A program made the translations under genes and the position numbers. From contig OX638131.1 of NCBI GenBank assembly GCA_951804985.1, positions 1,178,001 through 1,242,000 on the forward strand: a DNA stretch of 64,000 bases, in the 5' to 3' direction. Positions 1 through 9,776 of the stretch are shown here, one piece after another. How positions within the stretch are numbered: position 1 is the first letter of the stretch; the number at the start of each line of letters is the position of its first letter. The notes beneath the pieces were generated by a model, which made no database searches, was not told the DNA's origin, and was given only the letters and a program-made list of their open reading frames with translations. The stretch comes from Dryomyza anilis (lineage: Eukaryota; Arthropoda; Insecta; Diptera; Dryomyzidae).

Positions 1-169
1 GGCGGAGAATTATTTGGTTACCACATTTATAAAACGAATAAAAAAATTTCAACAGCTAAGCACGGGCCCCTCATATCAATAATAAAAAAATGTTTTTTAT
101 ATTAATAAAATCGCTCCATATCTTTGAATTCAGAAAATCTTGGCACGAGTCGTGCACGGGTCCAGCTAG
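1..169 (+). mobile_element. Helitron 3' end (body lies before the window)
   Basis: The segment ends in CTAG (166-169) followed by T. About 11 bases upstream is a short GC-rich hairpin (GCACG-AGT-CGTGC, 143-155). This is the known 3' signature of Helitron rolling-circle transposons, which insert between A and T. The whole stretch matches 30939-31103, the 3' tail of the complete Helitron in this window, with a few substitutions and small indels. The 5' part is cut off by the window edge. Confidence 0.8.
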
Positions 170-180
170 TACAAAATAAA

Positions 181-252
181 AATGGTCTTTATATTTATAA
201 AATCACTCCATATCCTTGCATTCACAAAATCTTGGCACGAGCCGTGCACGGG
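181..252 (+). mobile_element. Second, decayed Helitron 3' tail in tandem
   Basis: Immediately after the first tail the same subterminal sequence recurs, diverged, with the hairpin kept in compensated form (GCACG-AGC-CGTGC). The terminal TCCAGCT before AGTAC is missing, so the CTAG end is lost. It is either a tail-to-tail remnant of an earlier insertion or a bypassed terminator. Confidence 0.6.
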
Positions 253-1159
253 AGTACAATATATGTAACAACAGCTCTAGAATACGAATACGGATATAAT
301 TTATTTTTACAAAAATGGACTTAGTCGTTTTAGATTCCCAACGCTGAAATTGGCCTAAGTGTACGCCAGATATATTTAAATAAAATATTATATATGAGCC
401 ATTCCATATCAAATCAACCAAGTGATTGGCAGCACCAACTAAGAATTTGATGAAATTTGGTAGCTTGGTGAAATAATACAAAAAAATTATATTGAAAAAT
501 GTTAGCTTCCCAGCTGGTGTGATTCAGAGATTTTCTCCTTTAAAGTTTAGAAAAACTGTGCAAAATTCCCAAAAGTGGTAATAATCAATTTAACGTAACT
601 TAAGCAATAGTAAAGCAAATTAAAATACTAAGGTCTAAGATGGAAAATAATTTCAAATCCAAGTTGATTTAGTTTAGTATTGGTCAGTTTTGAACAATTT
701 ATATTTCAAAAGAAGATATCTCAAAAAGCTTATTTTTCAAAATTAATATTATAATGTATGCTAAAGGTATATATTTTATCTATTATTTAAGACCTTAAAT
801 AGAATGGCAATTCGACCAGTTCAGAAGCTATAAATAAAATCTGCTGCCAAAATTTGAATTTTATCGGTTTCCTTGATATGGTATGCTCATATTGTAAATA
901 TGTCACATTTTTTGTGTTTAAAATTTTAAATTTTACCAATTGCAAAATACAAAAGTTCAAAATTTCATATTATAGATTATAAAGTTTTTAGTATCTGGAT
1001 AACAATTTCTACAATGGGGGAAGAATGCGCTTTATTTAAAAAAAATACCATGGAACAAAATTTAAGTATTCTAATTGTAAGGAGAATAATTTAAAATATT
1101 GGAAATATAAAAATGAAAGTTTAAATTTATAAATAGTCTTTGATTAGGTCTTACATGGA
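253..1159. other. AT-rich DNA, no gene seen
   Basis: AT-rich sequence with only short, unrecognisable open frames. No tandem structure or terminal inverted repeat was noticed. Confidence 0.5.
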
Positions 1160-1305
1160 ATCCACCTGGCCTTACCTCGAAAATTTCAATGCATTCTGAT
1201 AGGATTTCTCTAGTTTTTATGTAAAGGGACAGCAAGATAAAAGGCGGACATGGCTGAACGGACTCGGGTGCTAATGCAGATGAAGAATTTATCGTTACTG
1301 ACATA
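1160..1305 (+). repeat. Decayed 'GGACATGGCT' dispersed repeat
   Basis: A stretch around 1228-1300 (GGGACAGCAAG, GCGGACATGGCTGAACGG, ACTCGGGTGCTAATGC) closely matches the core of the larger repeat at 23460-23560. It is a truncated copy without the GACA microsatellite. The family is common in flies and resembles mini-me-type elements by memory; the class is unresolved. Confidence 0.55.
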
Positions 1306-1387
1306 CCAAATTTTCTTTCTTTTGAATTGCTTTAAAAATTAGTTAACAATTTTTTTTTATTTTGTTTTATTTATCAATCAGCATAAC

Positions 1388-2274
1388 ATATCGTCACTAT
1401 CAAGCCAAAGGGGTGAATGTGCAATTTTTAACATTTGCGTTTCTTTACATTTTTGAATGTAGTTTATCCTCAAGTATGCTGTGCCAAAATCGAGTGTCAT
1501 TTTGTTGTATATTTCTAGCCACAAAAGATAAAACCAAAAGGGCGAATTTGAAATATTTAATCTTTTGGTTTTTCGCCATAACTTTTTATTGGTTTAAGAA
1601 AAAGTAGAGGTGTAAAGGCATTTATTGTTTGTTTTTCAAGCACCTATCGATCTACGTCATTAATTATAAATATTTTGCCAAACATGAATTTGCCATATGT
1701 TATTTGCAGGATTTTTTTTGACAAAATATTTTTAATTAATAATGCAGATCGATAGGTGCTTTAAAAACAAACAATAATTGCCTTTTCATCGCTATTTTAT
1801 CTAGTACCATTAATGAGTTATAGCAAAAAAACGAAAAGATTCGCCCTTTTGGCATGACAAGATTTTCAATTTTTGCTTCAAGATTGGTGCAAAATAAAAA
1901 AATGCTGTAAAGGTATATATTGTTTGTTTTCAAAGCACCTATCGATTGACGTCATTATTTAAAAATATTTGACAACACATTTTTTCCTGCAAATAACAAA
2001 TGGCAAATTAATATTAGACACAGTATTTTTAATTAATGATGCCAATAGATAGGTGCTTTAAAAGCAAACAATTAATGCAATTAATTACTATTTTATCTTG
2101 CGCTAATAAAAAGTTATAGCATACATAAAAACAAAAATTATTTTGTTTTTTAAAAAACAAAAATTATCGACAAATAAACCAAAATAACAGAAAAAAATTG
2201 AAAAAAATAAAAACTTTAAAATTTGACTTCCCAACATTTTTAAAAATGCACATTTGGCATGACTGTGACGATAT
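1388..2274 (+). mobile_element. ATATCGTCAC-family inverted-repeat element, copy a
   Basis: The termini are ATATCGTCAC (1388-1397) and GTGACGATAT (2265-2274). Each leads inward into CATGCCAAAGG/CGAATGTGC-type sequence. The centre is a fold-back: AGCACCTATCGAT and ATCGATAGGTGCT flank a loop with TTTGCCAAACAT. Left and right arms differ outside the core: arm A carries the 'cctcaagtatgctgtgcc' block, arm B the 'ccaaaataacag' block. No coding capacity is visible, so it looks non-autonomous. The target duplication is not resolved. Related copies lie at 2275-3022, 48621-49358, 54208-55455 and 58610-59631. Confidence 0.7.
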
Positions 2275-3022
2275 ATTAAATATCTATTGATTTGGATAAC
2301 TAACCGAATTATATATACTGATTTTGTGTGACTATATCCTGACCAAAACGCGATTGGCATCATTAGCTGCGTTCCCGTGGTACTTGAACCAGATCTGTTT
2401 CACGGGAACGCCATCGGTTCTATTTTAAAAAATTTGGCAGCACTGTTTTCTTCTGCCCTTTCTTTTTCAACACAAATTCTTCTTCTTATTAAGTCCTATT
2501 CACAATAGCATAACATCACCACAAACAAATTTACTTTTGATACGTACAGTACCTGATCAGTAATTGATCCAAAAACGAACCTGGTTCTAATTGTTTGTTT
2601 TGATTTTGTATAAGAAAATGATCTACAGATCAGGATCAAAAACCACGGGAACGCAGCTATTATTTAAAAATAATTTTTAAATAATTTTTCAAATTTTTGG
2701 TTTTTGTAAGAAAAATGTTTGGCAATATATTTTTAAATAATGATACAAATCGATAGGTGCTTTAAAAAAAACTATTCATGCCCTTGCACCACTATTTAAT
2801 CTTGTACCAGTAAAAAATTATGGCAAAAAAACGAAAAGATTCGCTCTTTTCGCATGACAAGATTATCAATTTTTCGAATTCGCCCTTTTGGTTTTGTCTT
2901 TTGTGGCTAGAAATACCCAACAAAACCACACAGTATACTTGAAAAATAAATACATTTAAAAATGTAAAAAAACATATATCAAAAATTAGAATTTCGCCCC
3001 TTTGGCATGAGAGTGACGTTAT
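2275..3022 (-). mobile_element. ATATCGTCAC-family element, copy b (left end lost, split by MITE)
   Basis: This copy lies in the opposite order (arm B, core, arm A) and directly abuts copy a, without its own left terminus. The right terminus is GTGACGTTAT (3013-3022), one change from consensus. The core (ATCGATAGGTGC at about 2750) and arm A ('gtcttttgtggctagaaa') are clear. It is interrupted at 2366-2657 by a smaller element. Confidence 0.65.
2366..2657. mobile_element. 292-bp MITE with TA target duplication
   Basis: A perfect 16-bp inverted repeat GCTGCGTTCCCGTGGT (2366-2381) and its complement (2642-2657) bounds it; similarity extends to about 33 bp with four mismatches. TA (2364-2365, 2658-2659) flanks both ends. 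Removing the element and one TA restores the cattattatttaaaaat block present in other copies of the host element, for example near 58930 and 55194. TA duplication suggests Tc1/mariner-type mobilisation. There is no coding capacity. Confidence 0.8.
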
Positions 3023-4545
3023 ACATATTCTTTTGTATACCAAAATTGAGTAAAAACACTTTCAAAAGAATATTTATTTTTCAACGCATTATCAGCCTTA
3101 AATAAACGTTTAGTTAAATGTTAAACAACAGCAACATTTGCAAATTGTATCAACTGCTATTTGTTGGTTTGGTTGTTCGTTTGCAAATTATTAGTTAAAT
3201 GCATTAACATGAAGAACAACAATAGCAGCAAAAACAGAAACATGCCCAAATTATTGCATTTAATTACAAAATTAGCAAATTATCATTATTATTATTACAT
3301 ATGATTAATTTCCGCTTAAACATTCATTAATTACCCAACATAAATTCGATGCATCGTCGTTGCATTGCCGTTCAATTGTATTGAATCGGGGCCCCCTCCA
3401 ATGCATGGGGTTGTGTGTGTCAATAACCAATACATGCACCTAGCTTATCTGCCTTTGACTGTCTGTCTGTCCTTGTGTCCGTCCGTCCGTCCGTGCGCCT
3501 GTCTGCATGTCGTGTTTGTGTTTATTTTGTAGCTGTTTAAATCAGCAACAATAACGACCGCAACTGATTCAACCACACATTTTCAATAAACTAATGAAAC
3601 CTGGCACACAACACACACACTCACGCACAACAGATACGCACTATGCGTGGCTCACACACACTCACACATTTGTCTAAATTTATGCGTGTTTGTATTGTGC
3701 ATAGTTTTGCTTTGTTGCCTTCGAATTCCCCATTAAAGCCACCATTAAATCCAACGACCATCCACCGCCCACTCCCTCTATCTACTGCATTTGTCGCTCT
3801 ATAGAAGTAAAGTGGATGTGGGCGTGTCTGGGGGGTCTCTGATAATTTCTATTGTTTTCGCCGGTAATCGAACGTGTGGCTCCCTCTATGGCTAATGTAT
3901 TTTCAAAGCATAAATCGCTTGATAAATGAGGTCCTTGTCAGGGTTTTTACTGTTTTGTTAATATTGATGTTGCCTTTGTCTGCCAAAGACTCCACAAGTG
4001 CCTGGCGTTCGTATTTATTGCCATTAAATACATTTTCAGCGATTGTTCGTTCATTCGCCAGCGATTTCAGTGAATCGCTGGGGCGTCGGCGGCGGCGGCC
4101 AACGCAAAACAACGCAACTCATAAACGAAACAATTGGAAAATTGCTATTTTAACGCATTTCGAATGGACTCTAATGGGGTTAAGTGTGCATTAATAAATA
4201 TATTTATGGCTTTTTAGTCGTTAGTTAAAAACTAGACACAATTGGAGGATCCCTTGGGGTTCTTGAAAACTATTAGCAAATAATCGTTGGTTGAATAATG
4301 TAATTTAGTAATTAGTAAAAAGGTATACATTCATCATCAATTCTTCATCATTTATGTAAACGTTGAGTTTATTGTCGGGTTTAATGACTCATCGATAATA
4401 AAACTTTTTTTTTCTTAAAATGAACAAAGTATAAAATGACCCATAAAATATAACTTCGTTTTAGAAGTGAAATAAGCCAAGAATAATTTCAAAATCTCAT
4501 TTATAGGGTTATCAAAATTAAAGAATTCACCATTTTTGAACGGTG
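3023..4545. other. Unassigned DNA with simple repeats
   Basis: CA-rich and GTCC/GTCT-rich stretches lie between 3400 and 3700. A short GGCGGCGGCGG run lies near 4090. Open frames here (for example around 3874-4194) overlap on both strands and show no family resemblance. Confidence 0.4.
3460..3508 (+). repeat. (GTCY)n microsatellite
   Basis: GTCTGTCTGTCC followed by GTCCGTCCGTCCGTGC, an imperfect tetranucleotide GTCT/GTCC tract of the kind often attached to fly dispersed repeats. Confidence 0.7.
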
Positions 4546-5953
4546 CACAGTGGGGCAAGGAGTATCAAAAGTTGGCGAAAACTTCAAAATGTGTTATTTT
4601 TAGAAAAATAAGTATGAGGATTGACTAATATGATATGAAAATTTAATAATTGATATTTAGATATACGTTTTACCTCTCATATAACTGAATTAGTATATGT
4701 TGGGAATTACAGGTGCTACTGTGATAAAACATACTAGAATGTTTTTCTAATGCACTTCATTTTGTTTGTACAAGTGGACGTGGATCTCCCATATAACAAA
4801 AATGATCAAAATGACATATATTGGAAATAAATAGAGCTACAGCGATGAAACTATTTTTACAATATTACAATTCCGTAATATTCGTTGATAGAATTTACTT
4901 GTCCAAATATCATATTGATTGGACAAGTGGGAGGTACCACACCTTCCATACAAACAAAAATAGTTAAAATTGTTATAATTAGTATAAATGGTCGGTCGTT
5001 GAAATATGAATAACTCCAAAAAGACAAAATTTTCATTAGTGTTTTGAAAATTTTAATATGTGCACTAAGTAAAAATATAATCAGTTTTTCCGTAGCGGTT
5101 CCGGCACGTTTTTGTTTTCATCTTTGTAACTGAAAAATAATTTTGCAAAATTGAATTTACTCCAGCATTTTTTTAAAATTTAAAGTATGAAAAATTGTTA
5201 CCTAAAATTGCTACGGCAAACTGTCCTACAAGTTCATATCTCTGGATTGTATACAAAATATAAAGACTCTTATGTTTGGTTTAAATTATAACAATTAACT
5301 TTATTAATTCACTTTAATAAACAACTTTACTAATAACAAATTCTATCAACTGCTAAATGTCCACAATTTAACTTGACATTGTTCTCACACGAGATGCACT
5401 CGACAACTTTCCAATCACTATTGAAGTGCTGTGTCTTAGATGTGACGCCCTTATATACTGTATGCATCAGTTCGATACGTTTTGACAAGCTTCGACATAT
5501 TTCGAGAACCTTCTACTCGTTTCGTGAAAGACGCATGTGATTGGCATCACATTCGCACTTAAGAGTTTTTAATACGCTGATCTTCTATCTCTTTAACGCA
5601 CATTGCATCAGTGCGCTGAATGATCTTCCGTCTCTTTCTAACACACTGCTTTGTGCGCTGAATTGTCTTGCGTCTCATTCACTCTTGCAAAAAAAAAAAG
5701 TTTTTATGGATTTTAAAATAAACGTTTTAAGAAATTGATCACATGTTGACATTTTTTTTGTGCAATTATTGTGAAAAATTGTCTGTGTTTGAGAGAGTGT
5801 GGGGAAAAGTTGGTGACAAATTGAGACAAAAATTGAGTGATGCCACATTGTAGGTACTTTAATATACAGTATACAATAAAAAAAATATAGTGTCTGAGGT
5901 TTATATGACTTTTTAGGTTTTCGCCAACTTTAGGTACTCGCTGCCCCACTGTG
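4546..5953. mobile_element. Transib-like DNA transposon remnant
   Basis: Both ends carry the heptamer CACAGTG: CACAGTGGGGCA at 4546 and its complement ending at 5953. The inverted repeats run about 40 bp, including AGTTGGCGAAAAC, with four or five mismatches. The 5-bp flanks are CGGTG (4541-4545) and CGATG (5954-5958), fitting a GC-rich 5-bp duplication with one change. CACWRTG termini and 5-bp GC-rich targets are the known hallmarks of Transib, the family related to RAG1. No transposase frame is visible, so it is non-autonomous or decayed. A solo LTR occupies 5222-5689. Another superfamily with similar ends cannot be excluded. Confidence 0.6.
5222..5689 (-). mobile_element. Solo LTR, inserted in the Transib-like element
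   Basis: Reverse-strand counterpart of the LTR at 12226-12623. The ends are TGC...ACA on the minus strand. Shared parts include the TATA region (GTATATAAGGGCG) and the A-rich stretch with AATAAA-type signals. It is longer than the other copy because of a tandem duplication around 5590-5670 (two GTGCGCTGAA blocks) and an extra piece near 5480. No internal region, primer site or clear target duplication was found. Confidence 0.65.
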
Positions 5954-6021
5954 CGATGCCACCTTCATTAGTGTCAAATGATGAGATAAGTATGTCTTTC
6001 GAATGATATATCCCCCATCTT

Positions 6022-6169
6022 AAAAAACGAAACGTGAGTCGTCAAAAATTCCAATGACAGATTTGGTTTACTTGTTCATTTCGTCGTTGTTTTTATTTAA
6101 TTTAATGCAAAAAAAACTATGTCACTGGAATTTCCAACGTTTTTTTTGACGAATCATTTTTCGCTTCAT
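6022..6169. repeat. Imperfect inverted repeat
   Basis: A TCGTCAAAAA/TTCCAATGAC arm near 6035-6058 is mirrored by GTCACTGGAATT ... TTTTGACGAATCATTTTTCG near 6121-6163. It may be a decayed small element; the ends are not sharp. Confidence 0.4.
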
Positions 6170-6253
6170 TTTACAAAATGTGGGAAATAATTTCAATTCA
6201 ACAACTACTTAAAGAATATTAATCCAACCGGCTGTTAAAATCTTTTGCTCTTA

Positions 6254-6419
6254 TGCCCGTAACTTCAACGAATAGATATCTACTGGTGCTTAGTTATCTA
6301 TCGTGTAAGCAAAATTTCGTAACTTCAACGCATAGTTAAGGAGTAAAAACACCGGATAGGTAAGAGATATCTGTTCGGTACGAACACCAATAGATATCTA
6401 CTCGTTGAAGTTACGGGCA
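6254..6419. mobile_element. 166-bp Harbinger-like MITE
   Basis: Inverted ends start TGCCCGTAACTTCAACGA and continue to about 36 bp with two mismatches (TAGATATCTA and TGGTG follow). TTA lies directly outside each end (6251-6253 and 6420-6422). A 3-bp TTA/TAA duplication is typical of PIF/Harbinger. A third internal copy of CGTAACTTCAACG lies at about 6319. No coding capacity. Confidence 0.75.
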
Positions 6420-6422
6420 TTA

Positions 6423-8012
6423 ATCAAATGTTTATACTACACAAAAAGTAAAAAGCGATTATAGGAAAACTAGAAGAGCTAGAACATTTTAAATACTTAA
6501 ATTCCTACGCCGTCTGATATTGCAAATCGGTCGAATGAGACCTGTGACACGACTATTTATGTTCAAATACTGACCTCTACGGGTGAATTTTACTGTATAC
6601 CGACCGAAATCAAAGGGTTTAAAAAAATCAAAAACATTACTGTAATATTTATATTTAGCTTAGATCGACTAAACCTTTCATAATATTTAATAAATATCTT
6701 CATCACAGCAACTATCAAAATATTCCGACTTCAAAATTTCCCCTATGACATAATGTTCCTCACTGGTTTGTTGTTCTAGAATTAAATTTTTCAATATAAA
6801 AGAAATTCATTTGATTGAAGTACATCAAATGAATTAAATTCATTCAAGTAGCATGAGACGAATTGGATTTGATTTTCGTTTCTAACTGTTTGACATTCGA
6901 TCGAAAGAACTACAGAACATGACAGTATAACTCCAAAATATGAAAATCAAAAAATAGTTTTCATTTTTGGACAATTTTGGTTGACTGACTTCAATATTTG
7001 TATCAAAAGAAGATAGTTCCATCAAACCGCATTTCGACTTTTGAACTTCATCAACTGATTTTAAAGATTCTAATCAATAAACCTAAATGAAAAGTTTTTG
7101 TTGATCACGTACCGGATTAGTTTTTTTTTCTACACCGTTTTAATAAAATTTGTCTGGAAAACAATAAATAAAATTCGAACATTCAACTTGATTTTCTTAA
7201 ATGTATCTCACAGATTTCTGCAACAGTTGCTGTCACTCGTGTTGCTGTTGCTGTCGGAATGGTTGTGAGTGTCGCTGTGTCTGCAGTTGATGGTTTTTCA
7301 TTTCAGTTGGTGCTGTGACATATTTCTTCGCACTTAAAATTATGAAAATTTCACACAAAATATAAAAAAAACACGTAAAAGAATATAACTCAGACACATA
7401 TTTAAATGCAATAAAACAAATATCTAAACCTGACAGTTGCTGGCGTAAAGTTTAGATGGACGTGTGCACCAGACAGACGCCATTTTTATTACTTGACACA
7501 AGGTGCTCAAAAGTCAAAAGTCAAGCAATGGAAATATGAAACATTCTCGTGGAATATGTAGAAAATTTTGCAATATATTTTTTGCGATTTTTTTAACGGC
7601 TAACTTTTTTTCATTTATTTATTTGAAAAAAAAAAAAAAAATTAAATATTGACAATTAAAAAAATTGTAATGTTATGAATCTGAAAACGAATTGTATTAA
7701 AATATTGATGATTCCAATATATATATAAAAAATATGAGAATATTTAAAAATCAATTGTAAATGTAATGGGTAAATTTTACCTCACAACGACGATATGGAA
7801 TAAATGTTGCTGCTAATTTCCACACATTGTTCCACCTACCATGGTGACCATCACTGACCCCATTGAACACCAATCTATGTCTCATAATTACTACTGGGAT
7901 TTATTGAATTCGACAACCTCATGAGATACTCCGTCGACTGCACGGAGGTCCTTTCAGTGCCTTCGATATTCAGCTGCATTGTTGTTGCTTGGCTATTGAG
8001 TGTTAATCCCTG
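6423..8012. other. AT-rich DNA, no gene seen
   Basis: Short A/T homopolymers and an (AT)n patch near 7720, otherwise no clear structure. Nothing recognisable is encoded. Confidence 0.45.
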
Positions 8013-8383
8013 GTTATACTCACTCACACACACACGCACTCACACTGAGGCATTAGCTCACTCAGTGCTCTTTGATGTGATTTCATTTGTATGTGTGGTT
8101 TTTTCGGCTGCGAAAACTCATTACTTACGTCGGCGCATAATCCATGCATAGATATTTGTATGGCTGTGTGGGTGTGAGTGTGTATGTGTGTGTGTGCGAT
8201 TGTATTAGTGTTGGTTTTAACTAATTGATATTGATGGCAGTTGGTCGCTGGACGCTGCTGCAGCCGCATTAGAATTAACTCCGAGTTACAATTAAATGCG
8301 AATAAATTCATCGAGGCGTTCATTACATGCAAAAGCACACACACACGAACGCACACGAACACACACGAACACACAGTCAGGGA
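8013..8383. repeat. CA/TG-rich microsatellite cluster
   Basis: CACACA with CACTCACAC at 8023-8046, TGTG tracts at 8160-8195, and an imperfect ACACACGAA repeat at 8338-8377. The first two are complementary and could pair across about 110 bases. Confidence 0.7.
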
Positions 8384-8560
8384 GACAGACGCATTGGCAA
8401 TTAGTTTAATTAGCAAATAATGTTTTCTGCTCGAACTCGCTGCGCTTGTTATTTACGAGCATGCGGAAAGTAAGCGGATTTCAGTGATGGCGTCGTACAT
8501 TCGTTGCTACTTGTTTATTACAAAATGTGGGCTTGCGGGAAGAGAATGCGGTAGAGATAG

Positions 8561-8697
8561 AGAAGGAAGAAGGAAGAAGGAAGAAGGAAGAAGGAAGAAG
8601 GAAGAAGGAAGAAGGAAGAAGGAAGAAGGAAGAAGGAAGAAGGAAGAAGGAAGAAGGAAGAAGGAAGAAGGAAGAAGGAAGAAGGAAGAAGGAAGAA
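8561..8697 (+). repeat. (GAAGGAA)n array, phase 1
   Basis: Roughly 19 near-perfect 7-bp units. It begins after GTAGAGATAGA and changes to the next unit at about 8692-8698. Confidence 0.9.
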
Positions 8698-9120
8698 GAA
8701 AGAAGAAAGAAGAAAGAAGAAAGAAGAAAGAAGAAAGAAGAAAGAAGAAAGAAGAAAGAAGAAAGAAGAAAGAAGAAAGAAGAAAGAAGAAAGAAGAAAG
8801 AAGAAAGAAGAAAGAAGAAAGAAGAAAGAAGAAAGAAGAAAGAAGAAAGAAGAAAGAAGAAAGAAGAAAGAAGAAAGAAGAAAGAAGAAAGAAGAAAGAA
8901 GAAAGAAGAAAGAAGAAAGAAGAAAGAAGAAAGAAGAAAGAAGAAAGAAGAAAGAAGAAAGAAGAAAGAAGAAAGAAGAAAGAAGAAAGAAGAAAGAAGA
9001 AAGAAGAAAGAAGAAAGAAGAAAGAAGAAAGAAGAAAGAAGAAAGAAGAAAGAAGAAAGAAGAAAGAAGAAAGAAGAAAGAAGAAAGAAGAAAGAAGAAA
9101 GAAGAAAGAAGAAAGAAGAA
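8698..9120 (+). repeat. (GAAGAAA)n array, phase 2
   Basis: About 60 7-bp units, one base different from phase 1 units. No interruptions were seen. It passes directly into an 8-bp unit at 9121. Confidence 0.9.
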
Positions 9121-9776
9121 CAGAAGAACAGAAGAACAGAAGAACAGAAGAACAGAAGAACAGAAGAACAGAAGAACAGAAGAACAGAAGAACAGAAGAA
9201 CAGAAGAACAGAAGAACAGAAGAACAGAAGAACAGAAGAACAGAAGAACAGAAGAACAGAAGAACAGAAGAACAGAAGAACAGAAGAACAGAAGAACAGA
9301 AGAACAGAAGAACAGAAGAACAGAAGAACAGAAGAACAGAAGAACAGAAGAACAGAAGAACAGAAGAACAGAAGAACAGAAGAACAGAAGAACAGAAGAA
9401 CAGAAGAACAGAAGAACAGAAGAACAGAAGAACAGAAGAACAGAAGAACAGAAGAACAGAAGAACAGAAGAACAGAAGAACAGAAGAACAGAAGAACAGA
9501 AGAACAGAAGAACAGAAGAACAGAAGAACAGAAGAACAGAAGAACAGAAGAACAGAAGAACAGAAGAACAGAAGAACAGAAGAACAGAAGAACAGAAGAA
9601 CAGAAGAACAGAAGAACAGAAGAACAGAAGAACAGAAGAACAGAAGAACAGAAGAACAGAAGAACAGAAGAACAGAAGAACAGAAGAACAGAAGAACAGA
9701 AGAACAGAAGAACAGAAGAATGGAAGAACAGAAGAACAGAAGAACAGAAGAACAGAAGAACAGAAGAACAGAAGAA
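9121..9776 (+). repeat. (CAGAAGAA)n array, phase 3
   Basis: Exactly 656 bases, which is 82 units of 8 bp. Only one unit is variant (TGGAAGAA at 9721). Because 7- and 8-mers repeat every 21 or 24 bases, all three phases stay open in frame and give false 400-plus-residue frames on both strands. Confidence 0.95.

Noticed and set aside
4546..5953. Immune-type recombination signals because of CACAGTG
   Set aside because: No spacer/nonamer arrangement was seen; insects have no V(D)J system, and a Transib-like transposon explains both ends.
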